Assembly (NCBI GenBank): GCA_963842575.1
Contig: CAWJGS010000010.1
Coordinates: forward strand, 372,001 to 436,000
DNA: 64,000 bases
Reading direction: 5' to 3'
Source of the DNA: JACDER01 sp963842575
GTDB lineage: Bacteria; Actinomycetota; Thermoleophilia; Gaiellales; Gaiellaceae
The position numbers and the translations under genes were made by a program. A model generated the notes under the pieces. It searched no databases. It was not told where the DNA came from and saw nothing but the letters and a program-made list of their open reading frames with translations. Each line of letters begins with the position of its first letter. Position 1 is the first letter of the stretch. Positions 8,640 to 16,456 of this stretch are shown one piece after another.

Positions 8640-9823
8640 GCGACGCGCTCCAGCATGCGATCGGCCAGCGTCTCGATCCGCTCGTCCAGGCCGTCGGCGA
8701 CGACCTCGTTCTCGGCGAAGACGACCTCGGCGCCCCGTTCGAGGGCCGCCTCGGCCACCACGTCGATGGCGGCGGCTTTGAGCTCGACGAGGTAGACCTC
8801 CGCGTCGACGCGCGCGAGCTCGTCGCGCAGGACGTCTCGGCGGGCGAGATTGACCGAGAGGTGCACGACGTCCGCGTCCAGGTGCTCCACCCGGTCGGCG
8901 CCGGTCGTGAAGACCGCGGTGCGCCGGCCGCCGAGCGGCGTCGACGGCTTCAGGCGGAGGTCGAACGCGAGGCAGGGCACCGTCGAGACGCGCGTGACGT
9001 CGCGCGCCACGCCCTCGTCCCTCGTGAGCACGAGATCGGAGATCAGGAGCCGGTACAGGTTCAGTCCCGCTGCCACGTCGTGGGCGACGAGGATGCGGGC
9101 GCCTGCGTCGATGGGCGGAACGGCGGCTCCGCTTCCGTCGAAGATCACGAGATCCGGATCGAGGCCGTTTGCGATCTCCGCACCCGCGAGGACGCTCGAC
9201 GTCGCCACCGCCCCGGCCATTCCGCTCCCGCACCGCCGGCACCCGACCGTCGGCACGCCGGCCAGGGCGGCGGTCTCCAGGTAGTCGGATGCGGCGTGCC
9301 CACCCGCCCGCGACAGCGACACAAGATCCTCCACGGTCGGCGGCGACTCGATCACCTGCGGCTCGGGCGGCCCGCCTCGCCCCATCGCCACGACGACCAC
9401 CTTCCGCTGCTGCGAGAGGACGCGGGCGATATGACCCGTGACCGCGGTCTTCCCCACTCGCTTCCCCGTTCCGATGACGGCGAGCGAGGGCCGCGAGAAC
9501 GATTCCAGCACAGGAGGATCGAAGCGGAAGTCGGCTCCCGCGTACGCGACGCCGCGTGCGAGCGCGATGCTCGCGAGCCGCAGGCGCTCCGCAGGCTCGA
9601 CGACCGGCTCGCCCGAAAGATCGAAGACCAGCTCCGGGTCCCACTCGGCAAGCGCCCGGTCGAAGTCCTCCGCGACGGGGACGCCGTAGTCCTCGTCTCC
9701 GACGACCTTTTCCGATCCGCCGGCGAAATACGCCCCCACGAAGTCATAGGGAAGCTCGGCCAGCGCGTCGCGCACAACCGGCGCGTAATGCTCGCCGTCG
9801 ATCACGGCGAGTGCGCGGGTCAC
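8636..9823 (-). CDS. Cyclic 2,3-diphosphoglycerate synthetase
   Basis: Predicted to close 2,3-diphosphoglycerate into its cyclic pyrophosphate, an archaeal compatible solute and phosphate/energy store, using ATP. The protein has 395 residues from a GTG at 9823. The N-terminal domain (VTRALAVIDGEHYAPVVRDA) is followed by a P-loop domain with GTGKRVGKTA at 118-127, then GCRRCGSGMAGAVATSSVLAG and LVIFDGSGAAVPP, which fit the GTPase-like core of this family. Its stop overlaps the next gene (ATGA) and its start overlaps the phosphoesterase stop (GTGA). The archaeal enzyme is somewhat longer. Function is inferred from family and neighbour. Confidence 0.85.
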   Translation of the reverse strand: MTRALAVIDGEHYAPVVRDALAELPYDFVGAYFAGGSEKVVGDEDYGVPVAEDFDRALAEWDPELVFDLSGEPVVEPAERLRLASIALARGVAYAGADFRFDPPVLESFSRPSLAVIGTGKRVGKTAVTGHIARVLSQQRKVVVVAMGRGGPPEPQVIESPPTVEDLVSLSRAGGHAASDYLETAALAGVPTVGCRRCGSGMAGAVATSSVLAGAEIANGLDPDLVIFDGSGAAVPPIDAGARILVAHDVAAGLNLYRLLISDLVLTRDEGVARDVTRVSTVPCLAFDLRLKPSTPLGGRRTAVFTTGADRVEHLDADVVHLSVNLARRDVLRDELARVDAEVYLVELKAAAIDVVAEAALERGAEVVFAENEVVADGLDERIETLADRMLERVA

Positions 9824-10602
9824 CGCGTCGTGACCTCGCGCTCGATCCGGCGCGTGTACTTCCGGAAGTCGAGCGTCTCCAGCGAGAACTCGATGATCCG
9901 CTCGCGGCCGTGAAACGGATAGCAGCGCGAAACGTCCACGTGGCCGCCGTCGATCTCGATCACGTTGTAGCACTGGCGCGTGTTCCCTCTGAGGCGCATC
10001 GATGAAACCGTCCCCGCGTTGACGATGAACATGTTCTCCAGCCGCCACGCGTACGGGACGTGCTTGTGCCCGGACAGCACCAGGTTGACACCCGCGTGCT
10101 GGAGGCACTCGATGAGGTCACCGGCGTCGTAGACGATGTTGCGTTCCCGGCCCGTCCCCGGCACCGGAAGCAGGTGGTGGTGGAGGACGAAGATGCGCAG
10201 GTCGGCCGGCGCCGCGAACTGCTCCTCGATCCACCCGTACCGGCCTCGTCCCACCTGCCCGTGGTCGAGGTCGGGCTCGGTGGAGTCGATCGCAACCACG
10301 GTCACACCCTCACGGTGCAGCACCGAGTTGCGCTCGCCGAACAGCTCCTCGAAGTGGACGTATCCCACGTTGCGCGAGTCGTGGTTGCCGGGGATCACGA
10401 CGACCGAGCCGCACTTGAGCATGTCCAGGTAGCGCTTGGCCTCGGCGTACTCCTGCTTGAAGCCGAAGCTGGTCAGGTCGCCGGAGCAGATGACGATCTC
10501 GGGCTGGATGTCGTTCACCTCGCTGATCGCCCGCTCGAGCAGGTTCGGGACGAAGTGCGGGCCTCCGCAGTGGAGGTCCGAGATGTGCGCAATCGTGAGC
10601 AT
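9820..10602 (-). CDS. Calcineurin-like metallophosphoesterase heading the cDPG operon
   Basis: A 260-residue class-III-cyclase-independent phosphoesterase fold with all metal motifs: HISDLHCG (D8, H10), CSGDLTS, PGNHDSR, HHHLLP and SGHKH. No signal peptide, so cytoplasmic. The substrate is unknown. Because it is translationally coupled to the cyclic 2,3-diphosphoglycerate synthetase and kinase, hydrolysis of the cyclic compound or of a related phosphoester is an attractive guess. The ATG at 10602 follows a TACGCT hexamer by 10 nt. Confidence 0.82.
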   Translation of the reverse strand: MLTIAHISDLHCGGPHFVPNLLERAISEVNDIQPEIVICSGDLTSFGFKQEYAEAKRYLDMLKCGSVVVIPGNHDSRNVGYVHFEELFGERNSVLHREGVTVVAIDSTEPDLDHGQVGRGRYGWIEEQFAAPADLRIFVLHHHLLPVPGTGRERNIVYDAGDLIECLQHAGVNLVLSGHKHVPYAWRLENMFIVNAGTVSSMRLRGNTRQCYNVIEIDGGHVDVSRCYPFHGRERIIEFSLETLDFRKYTRRIEREVTTR

Positions 10603-10612
10603 CGGCGCGGGA

Positions 10613-10618
10613 AGCGTA
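10613..10618 (-). promoter_or_regulatory. Possible -10 of the cDPG operon (TACGCT)
   Basis: TACGCT on the minus strand lies 10 nt upstream of the phosphoesterase ATG. It is the only promoter-like hexamer found ahead of the four-gene operon. Confidence 0.35.
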
Positions 10619-10651
10619 CCCGTCCGGGGGCGCTGGTACCCTGGTGCGCAG

Positions 10652-11020
10652 ATGCTGCTGGAAACGCCTGATTTCCAGGCATATGTTGGGGTCGGCCAGC
10701 CGCGCTTCGCCAACCGGGCAGAGCTCGAGTGCGCCAAGATTCTCGACTTCCACGGTGTGCCGTGGGATTACGAGCCGCGGACTTTCGTCCTCGAGCGCGA
10801 CGAGGACGGCCAGGTAGCCGAGGCGTTCTCGCCGGACTTCTACCTCCCCGAGCAGGATCTCTATATCGAGATCACGGTGATGAAGCAGTCGCTGGTCACG
10901 CGCAAGAACAGGAAGCTGCGCAAGCTCCGACAGCAGTACCCGGGCGTCAAGGTCAAGCTCTTCTACAAGCGCGACGTCGAGCGACTGGCGCAGCGATACC
11001 GCCTCGAGCTCGCGAGCTAG
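10652..11020 (+). CDS. Small PD-(D/E)XK-like nuclease-fold protein
   Basis: A 122-residue protein with no family I can name with certainty. The pattern is that of a minimal PD-(D/E)XK nuclease: an N-terminal helix with E (NRAELECAKILDFHGVPWDYEP), then FSPDFYLPEQDLYIEITVMK supplying D, ExT and K at the expected spacing, then a basic helix (TRKNRKLRKLRQQYPG) and KVKLFYKRDVERL. It may act on nucleic acid or be an inactive relative. It directly precedes hpt. The ATG at 10652 follows a TACCCT hexamer by 9 nt and is divergent from the phosphoesterase operon. Confidence 0.65.
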   Translation: MLLETPDFQAYVGVGQPRFANRAELECAKILDFHGVPWDYEPRTFVLERDEDGQVAEAFSPDFYLPEQDLYIEITVMKQSLVTRKNRKLRKLRQQYPGVKVKLFYKRDVERLAQRYRLELAS

Positions 11021-11034
11021 CCGACGCTCCGCGC

Positions 11035-11562
11035 GTCGGTGACCGCTACCTCTCCGCGGAGGAGATCGCGGAACGGGTAGCCGAGCTGGCCGAGGAGATC
11101 GACGAGGACTACCGCGAGAGCGAGCCGCTCCTGGTCGCGCCGCTCAAGGCCAGCGTCGTCTTCCTCGCCGACCTGTCGCGCGAGCTGGAGATCACGCACG
11201 AGCTCGAGTTCGTCGAGCTGGCCGCTTACGGCCCCGACGCGACGCTCGGCGGCCACTCGCGGATCCGGCTGCTCAAGGATCTCGGGCTCTCGATCGAGGG
11301 GCGGGACGTGCTGATCGTGGAGGACGTCGTCGACACGGGCCTCACCCTCAACTACCTGGTGAAGACGCTCACGCTGCGCCGGCCCGCGTCCGTCGCGGTC
11401 GCGACGCTCCTCGACCGCCCGTACCGCCGCATCGTGGAGGACCTGCCCGTGCGCTACGTGGGCTTCACCGTGCCGGACGAGCTCTTCGTCGGGTACGGAT
11501 TCGACCTGGACGAGGGATTCCGCAACCTGCCGGATATCCACGTGTACCAGGCCAAAGTTTAG
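11035..11562 (+). CDS. hpt: Hypoxanthine(-guanine) phosphoribosyltransferase, start codon not identifiable
   Basis: Purine salvage enzyme that joins hypoxanthine or guanine to PRPP. The conserved order is intact: LLVAPLKASVVFLADL, the PRPP-binding VLIVEDVVDTGLT, then YVGFTVPDELFVGYGFDLDE near the C-terminus. The frame has no ATG, GTG, TTG or CTG between 10765 and the conserved N-terminus (VGDRYLSAEEIAERV), so the listed start is nominal. A lost or inserted base in the first codons, or an unusual start, is likely. It follows the nuclease-like gene with essentially no gap. Its stop lies inside the palindrome that precedes the Nramp gene. Confidence 0.85.
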   Translation, partial: VGDRYLSAEEIAERVAELAEEIDEDYRESEPLLVAPLKASVVFLADLSRELEITHELEFVELAAYGPDATLGGHSRIRLLKDLGLSIEGRDVLIVEDVVDTGLTLNYLVKTLTLRRPASVAVATLLDRPYRRIVEDLPVRYVGFTVPDELFVGYGFDLDEGFRNLPDIHVYQAKV

Positions 11563-11574
11563 GCTAGACTAAAC
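11557..11574. promoter_or_regulatory. DtxR/MntR-type operator palindrome before the Nramp gene
   Basis: An 18-bp near-perfect inverted repeat, GTTTAGGCTAGACTAAAC, with one mismatched symmetrical pair on each side of the centre. It matches the look of metal-dependent DtxR/MntR-family operators. It overlaps the hpt stop codon and contains TAGACT (11565-11570), a likely -10, 10 nt before the transporter ATG at 11581. A metal-loaded repressor here would block Nramp transcription when manganese or iron is plentiful. The regulator gene is not in this window. Confidence 0.65.
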
Positions 11575-11580
11575 CTCAGC

Positions 11581-13296
11581 ATGGTCGGTACCCGAGTCGA
11601 GGCGCTCGACCGGCCCCTGGGCGCCGGCGAGCGGGTGCTGCGCGGCCACTCGCGCGGCAAACTTCGCCTGCTCCCGTTCCTCGGGCCGGCCTTCATCGCC
11701 TGTGTCGCGTACATGGACCCGGGCAACTTCGCCACCAACATCGCCGGCGGCTCGAAGTTCGGCTTCATCCTCCTCTGGGTGATCGTCGCCTCGAACCTGA
11801 TGGCGATGCTGATTCAGATGCTGTCGGCGAAGCTCGGAATCGCGACGGGGCGCAACCTGCCCGAGGTCTGCCGGGAGCAGTTCTCGCGCCGCACCTCGAT
11901 GGGCCTGTGGATTCAGGCCGAGGCGATCGCGATGGCGACCGACCTGGCCGAGTTCCTCGGCGCTGCGCTCGGGTTCCACCTGCTGCTCGGGATCGGCCTC
12001 TTCCCCGCCGCGATCATCACCGCGATCGCGGCCTTCCTCATCCTCGGGCTGCAGCGCTTCGGCTTCCGCCCGTTCGAGGCCGTGATCGCTGTGCTCGTGC
12101 TGGTGATCGGGGTCTGCTATCTCGGCGAGCTGTTCATGGCCAACCCCCCGTGGGGGACGGTGGGGTTGCACGCGATCAAGCCCGAGTTTCAGGGCAGCGA
12201 GTCGGTGCTGATCGCCGTCGGGATCCTCGGGGCGACCGTGATGCCGCACGTGATCTACCTGCACTCGGCGCTGATGCAGAACCGGATTGTCCCCGACAAC
12301 GACGACGAGGCCAAGCGCCTCATGCGCTACACACGGGTGGACGTGGTGATCGCGATGACGATCGCCGGCGCGATCAACATGGCCATGCTGATCATGGCCG
12401 CGACGGTCTTCTTCGGCAGCGGGCACGAGAACGTCGACTCGCTCGAAGGCGCAGACAAGACGCTCACTCCGATCCTCGGTGGAGCGTCCGGCGTGCTCTT
12501 TGCGCTCGCGCTGCTCGCGTCCGGCCTGTCCAGTTCGACCGTCGGAACGCTCTCCGGTCAGGTGGTGATGCAGGGGTTCGTCAACTGGAAGATTCCCCTG
12601 TTCCTCCGGCGCGCCGTGACGATGCTGCCGGCGTTGATCGTGATCGCCATCGGCGTCGATCCGTCACGGACGCTGGTCTTCAGCCAGGTCGTCCTCTCGT
12701 TCGGGATTCCGTTCGCGCTCATCCCCCTCGTGATCTTCACGAGCAAGAAGAAGCTCATGGGCGTCCTCACGAACCATCCGGTGACGACTCTCGCCGCGGT
12801 GGTCGTGGCGGCGCTGATCTGCGCCCTGAACATCTTCCTGCTCGCTCAGACCTTCGGACTGGCGCTAGGACTACTCCTTCACGGAGATCTGGCCGCGGAT
12901 CTCGCCGTTCGGGTACTTGGCGGTGTGCACGTTGGCGTACGCCTTGTGGTGCTCGAGCGCGCTCACGATCGACTCGGTGACCTTCGCCTTTCCGTGGGCG
13001 CCCGACTTGCAGGGGGTGCAGAGCGGGACGATGACGTTCCCCGCCTTTCCTTTCTTGCCCATGTGGATGTGCGCTGCCATCGCCTTGCCGGTGAGCCCCT
13101 TGAAGGTCAGCTTCCACGTCAGCGTCTTCGACTTGCCCTTCTCGACGACCGTGCCGGTGAAGCTGCCGGTGCCCTTGGACTTGTTCTTCGGCGTCTCCTG
13201 CGAGCCCATCATCTTGGCGCTCACCTTGTAGGTCTCCTGGGACGCGGCGATGCCGAGCCCTGCGAACGAAAGCGCGGCGGCGGCGATCACGACTAG
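11581..13296 (+). CDS. Nramp-family divalent metal transporter (MntH-like), 3' end uncertain
   Basis: Imports Mn2+/Fe2+ with protons across the inner membrane. About 11 hydrophobic helices are visible. The two metal-site motifs are present: DPGN at 46-49 in TM1 and MPHVIYLHSA at about 221 in TM6. Family similarity ends around residue 427 (ICALNIFLLAQTFG, about 12855). In frame the reading stays open to 13296, running antisense through the CHRD gene. A TAG in the +1 frame at 12866 would end the protein where expected, so one extra base near 12850-12866 is likely and the real gene probably stops there. Control by the palindrome just upstream is likely. Confidence 0.85.
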   Translation: MVGTRVEALDRPLGAGERVLRGHSRGKLRLLPFLGPAFIACVAYMDPGNFATNIAGGSKFGFILLWVIVASNLMAMLIQMLSAKLGIATGRNLPEVCREQFSRRTSMGLWIQAEAIAMATDLAEFLGAALGFHLLLGIGLFPAAIITAIAAFLILGLQRFGFRPFEAVIAVLVLVIGVCYLGELFMANPPWGTVGLHAIKPEFQGSESVLIAVGILGATVMPHVIYLHSALMQNRIVPDNDDEAKRLMRYTRVDVVIAMTIAGAINMAMLIMAATVFFGSGHENVDSLEGADKTLTPILGGASGVLFALALLASGLSSSTVGTLSGQVVMQGFVNWKIPLFLRRAVTMLPALIVIAIGVDPSRTLVFSQVVLSFGIPFALIPLVIFTSKKKLMGVLTNHPVTTLAAVVVAALICALNIFLLAQTFGLALGLLLHGDLAADLAVRVLGGVHVGVRLVVLERAHDRLGDLRLSVGARLAGGAERDDDVPRLSFLAHVDVRCHRLAGEPLEGQLPRQRLRLALLDDRAGEAAGALGLVLRRLLRAHHLGAHLVGLLGRGDAEPCERKRGGGDHD

Positions 13297-13314
13297 CAGC
13301 CACGATGTCTTCAT
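12871..13314 (-). CDS. Secreted CHRD-domain protein
   Basis: A 147-residue exported protein. The signal peptide is MKTSWLLVVIAAAALSFAGL with cleavage near residue 24. The rest is a CHRD fold: KVSAKMMGSQETP, GTGSFTGTVV, LTWKLTFKGLTGKAMAAHIH and a C-terminal YPNGEIRGQISV. The AHIH and GEIRGQI signatures are typical. A strong Shine-Dalgarno, AAGGAGG, lies 5 nt before the ATG. The cellular role of bacterial CHRD proteins is unknown. Its last bases meet the probable end of the convergent Nramp gene. Confidence 0.85.
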   Translation of the reverse strand: MKTSWLLVVIAAAALSFAGLGIAASQETYKVSAKMMGSQETPKNKSKGTGSFTGTVVEKGKSKTLTWKLTFKGLTGKAMAAHIHMGKKGKAGNVIVPLCTPCKSGAHGKAKVTESIVSALEHHKAYANVHTAKYPNGEIRGQISVKE

Positions 13315-13405
13315 CGGAACCTCCTTCCGGCCGGAGCCTGGTGCCCCGACGTCTTTGGGAAGTTCGTGTCGACGGCGCTAGCGGTTTGCGAGAACCGTCA
13401 GCGCG

Positions 13406-13885
13406 CTACATGTTCGGCTCGGTGCCGGGGTAAGGCTCCGGGATCTGCGGCGGCGCGGGCGGATCGGTTTCGCCCGGCGGCGGGTACGGCTCCGGGATGT
13501 CGGGATGCGCCGGCGGGTCGAGCTCGCCCGGCGGCGGGTACGGCTCCGGAATGTCGGGCTGGCTCGGAGGCTCGAGGTTGCGCATCAGGCTCCTTTCGGC
13601 TGGTTCGAGTGAGCGGAGGGCGTCGGCGGCCTGCCTTCGTAGTCCCCCCACGAGGCTGCGGTAATCCTCGTCCGAGATCTTGCCGCTGCGATGGTCGAAC
13701 TCGAGCTCCTTCAGCGCGGCCAATGCCCGGTCGCGACGCTCGAGGAACTCGAGGCGCTGCCGCTCGTGAGCGGTCGGCTCGTCCAGCTCGTCGTCCTTGG
13801 CCTCCGGATCGAGCAGGAACGGCCGCGCGACGAAGAGGACGCACGCCAGCGCGAGCGCCGCGCCGAGCACGAGCGCGAGTGTCAC
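13406..13885 (-). CDS. CcmI/CycH-like cytochrome c maturation protein with proline repeats
   Basis: A 159-residue membrane protein: one N-terminal helix (MTLALVLGAALALACVLFVA), a charged helical region (RLEFLERRDRALAALKELEFDHRSGKISDEDYRSL) that matches the N-terminal part of CcmI, and then a tail of three tandem 18-residue units (PDIPEPYPPPGELDPPAH and variants). The TPR half of full-length CcmI is missing. Its start overlaps the ccmF stop by 4 bases, so it is the third gene of a ccmE-ccmF operon. A role in presenting apocytochrome c is inferred from position. Confidence 0.7.
   Translation of the reverse strand: MTLALVLGAALALACVLFVARPFLLDPEAKDDELDEPTAHERQRLEFLERRDRALAALKELEFDHRSGKISDEDYRSLVGGLRRQAADALRSLEPAERSLMRNLEPPSQPDIPEPYPPPGELDPPAHPDIPEPYPPPGETDPPAPPQIPEPYPGTEPNM
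13430..13560 (-). repeat. 54-bp tandem repeat in the ccmI-like gene
   Basis: Two and a half copies of a 54-bp unit encode PDIPEPYPPPGExDPPAx. For example the string gggtacggctccgg recurs exactly 54 bases apart (13482 and 13536). The repeats make a proline-rich C-terminal tail. Confidence 0.7.
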
Positions 13886-15871
13886 GCGCGGGCCGCCGCG
13901 TACCCGTAGCGGTCGGCCAGACGGCGCGCCTCGCGCGCGTCCGGCCAGAGCGCGATCAGCGTCCCGCCGATGAAGATGAACCCGGCGAGCCAGATGAGGT
14001 TGACGAGCGGGAGAACCTCCGCCTTGAAGAAGACCGTTCCGTTCGTGTCGATCTGCTGCGCGATCAGGTACAGGTCCTCGCCCGTCACGAGGTTGCTGCG
14101 GATGTCGACCTCGTTCGAGATCTGCCCCTCCACCGGGTAGTGGTTCTTCCCGGCGGAGAGCGTCCCGTCCGGCTTCCCGTCGCGCCGCACGTCGACGAGC
14201 GCCCTGACCTCGCGCGCGTTCTCGGCCTGCCGCTCCACCAGCCGCCGGTACGTGAGCGTGTACCCGCGGATCTCCATGGACTGGCCGGGCCGGAGCTTCG
14301 CCTCATGCGTCGTGTCGTACGCGCTCGAGCCTGCGATGCCGATCGCAAGGAGGACGATGGCCGCGTGGACGACGTAGCCGCCGTAGCGCCGCCGGTTGCG
14401 GGCGACGAGCGTAGAGAACGCGGAGGGCCACGAGCCGCCCGCCACCGCCTTGCGCGCGCGCGTGCCGCGCACGAACTCCACGATGATCGAGGCGATCACG
14501 AAGGCGGAGAACGTGTACGCGATCAGTCCCGGGATCGAGCTGCCGGCGCCGAGCGCGAGCAGAATCCCGCCGACAACCAGCGACACCGCGGCCGGCCACG
14601 CCCAGGTCCGGGCCAGGGTTCGTAACGAGGTCTTCCGCCACGCAAGCAGAGGGCCGATCCCCATCAAGAGCAGCAACGGCAGCCCGAAGACGTGCAGGAA
14701 GAAGTTGTAGTACGGCCCGCTGACGTGGTTTCGCTCGCCCGTGACCGCCTCCGACAGGATCGGGTACAGGACGCCCCACAGGATCGTCAGGCAGAACGCG
14801 ACGAGCAGCAGGTTGTTGTAGAGGAAGCTCGCCTCCCGTGACGCGAGCGACTCGAGCTTCGTCTTCGTCCTGAGCAGCGGAAGCCGAAGGAAGATGAGCC
14901 CGATCGAGAAGGCGAGCACGATCGCGATGAAGCCGAGGAACCAGCCGCCCAGCGGGCTCTCCGTGAACGAGTGGATCGAGTTGAGGACGCCGGAGCGCGT
15001 GAGGAAGGTCCCGAACAGCGCCAGGACGAACCCGCCCACGACGAGCAGCATGTTCCAGATCTTCAGCATCCCCTTCTTCTCCTGGACCATCACCGAGTGG
15101 AGGAATGCCGTGGACGCGAGCCACGGCATGAGGGCCGCGTTCTCGACGGGATCCCAGGCGTAGTAGCCGCCCCAGCCCACCTCGACGTAGGCCCAGTGCG
15201 CGCCGATCAGCTGGCCGATCCCGAGGAAGCCCCACGCGGCGAGCGTCCAGCGCCTCGTCGCGACGATCCAGCGCTCGTCCGAGCGCCTGGCGAGCAGCGA
15301 CCCCATCCCGAAGGCGAACGGGATGGTCAGTCCTACGAAGCCCAGGTAGAGGAGGACCGGGTGGATCAGCATGTGCAGGTTCTGCAGGCTCGGGTTGAGC
15401 CCAGCGCCGTCTGGGGGCGCAACCTGCGTGTCGAACGGGCTCGAGACCGCGACGAGCATGAAGGCGAAGAAGACGGCGACGCCGCCGAGCACCGGGCACG
15501 ACCCATGCGACGAGGTCGGGCGCCTTTTTCCGGTTGATGAGGACGACCGCCGCGGCGTACGCGGTCAGGATGAAGAGCCACAGGAGCAGGGATCCCTCCT
15601 GTCCTCCCCAGAAGGCGGACAGCGTGTACAGCGTGGGCAGGCGGCGCGCGCTGTGCTCGGCCACGTACGTGAAGCTGAAGTCGTGGCGCGCGAGGGCGCT
15701 GAAGAGGACGATCGCGGCGACGGCCGCTGCCCCGAACGAGGCGATGAGCGCGTTCCGTGCCGAGAGCGACAGACGGCGCCGGCCCCTGAACGCGGCGTAG
15801 CCGCCCGCGGCGGCCGCGTACACCGACAGGCCGAGGCAGATGACGAGTGCGGCCCGGCCTAGCTCGGCCAC
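13882..15871 (-). CDS. ccmF: Cytochrome c heme lyase subunit CcmF, frame interrupted near 15495
   Basis: A large membrane protein of System I that takes heme from CcmE and attaches it to apocytochrome c. The GTG at 15871 gives VAELGRAALVICLGL; the frame runs to DLVAWVVPG. The protein then continues one base out of phase as VLGGVAVFFAFMLVAVSSPFD to the stop at 13882. The rejoined length is about 662 residues, normal for CcmF. The tryptophan-rich WWD motif is clear (WGGYYAWDPVENAAL), as are many transmembrane helices. One extra base in the CCCGG region near 15495 would explain the break. It starts 3 bases after the ccmE stop and overlaps the ccmI-like gene. Confidence 0.88.
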
Positions 15872-15874
15872 TGG

Positions 15875-16274
15875 CTACTTCTTAGGGGAGTACTTCGACG
15901 GGCACTTCGTCACGAGCGTGTTCTTCACGCCGACGAAGACGCCGCCCCGCAGCCGCCCGTCGAGCGAGATGTCACGGCCCGTGCGGAACAGGTCCGGGAC
16001 GGCTCCGTGGTAGAGGACGGCGACGGAAGACGCCCCCTTCACGTCGCGCATGCGGAAGCGCAGGCCGCGCCTCCTGCGCGTTCCCGGTCGGCTTGCCCAG
16101 GACCTTGCCGCTCAGCGTGACGCGCTTGCCGTTGTGCGGGTTCGCCAGCAGCTGGCTCGGGCGGAGCGAGGGCGTACCGCCGCCGGCGATCGACGTGTAC
16201 AGGAGGAAGACGGCCAGCAGAGCCGCGATCGAGAGCGCGAGCGCAAGCCGCACCGGGCTCCTGGCGCGAGACAC
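15875..16274 (-). CDS. ccmE: Heme chaperone CcmE, CxxxY variant, frame interrupted near 16070
   Basis: Carries heme covalently from the CcmABCD complex to CcmF. The GTG at 16274 begins VSRARSPVRLALALSIAALL, one N-terminal anchor; then ANPHNGKRVTLSGKVLGKP. After one out-of-phase base near 16070 the protein continues GLRFRMRDVKGASSVAVLYHG, PDLFRTGRDISLDGRL, GGVFVGVKNTLVTK and ends CPSKYSPKK. Rejoined length is 132 residues. The usual heme-binding HxxxY is replaced by C-P-S-K-Y, the CxxxY form described for some archaea and sulfate reducers. Its partner ccmF follows 3 bases later. No ccmA, B, C, G or H gene is in this window. Confidence 0.82.
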
Positions 16275-16280
16275 GCCGGA

Positions 16281-16286
16281 ATTGTA
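16281..16286 (-). promoter_or_regulatory. Leaderless-type -10 of the ccm operon (TACAAT)
   Basis: TACAAT on the minus strand is exactly 6 nt before the ccmE GTG at 16274. It is one of the best matches to the actinobacterial -10 consensus in the window and marks ccmE as the operon head. Confidence 0.65.
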
Positions 16287-16366
16287 GTCGCGGACGGGGG
16301 AAACCATGTTTCCCCCGTGGGCCCCCTTCTTCACGCCCCGCTGCGTCGTGCATTGCGTTTGCCTCC

Positions 16367-16383
16367 GCCGGGCAAAGCCCGGC
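16367..16383 (-). terminator. Short perfect hairpin downstream of the 81-residue gene
   Basis: GCCGGGC-AAA-GCCCGGC forms a 7-bp stem with a 3-base loop between the stop of the small gene at 16457 and the ccmE promoter. No T-run follows. It may end the small gene's transcript; otherwise the 16287-16456 gap holds nothing recognisable. Confidence 0.3.
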
Positions 16384-16456
16384 TGCGGCGACGAATCGCC
16401 CAATACGACGAACGTCAAAGAAAGGGCGCAGCTGGAGGCGCGAACTGTCTGCCGGG

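Noticed and set aside
12871..13296. C-terminal extension of the Nramp transporter
   Set aside because: The extension is low-complexity, antisense to a well-formed CHRD gene, and a stop one base out of phase ends the transporter where the family ends.
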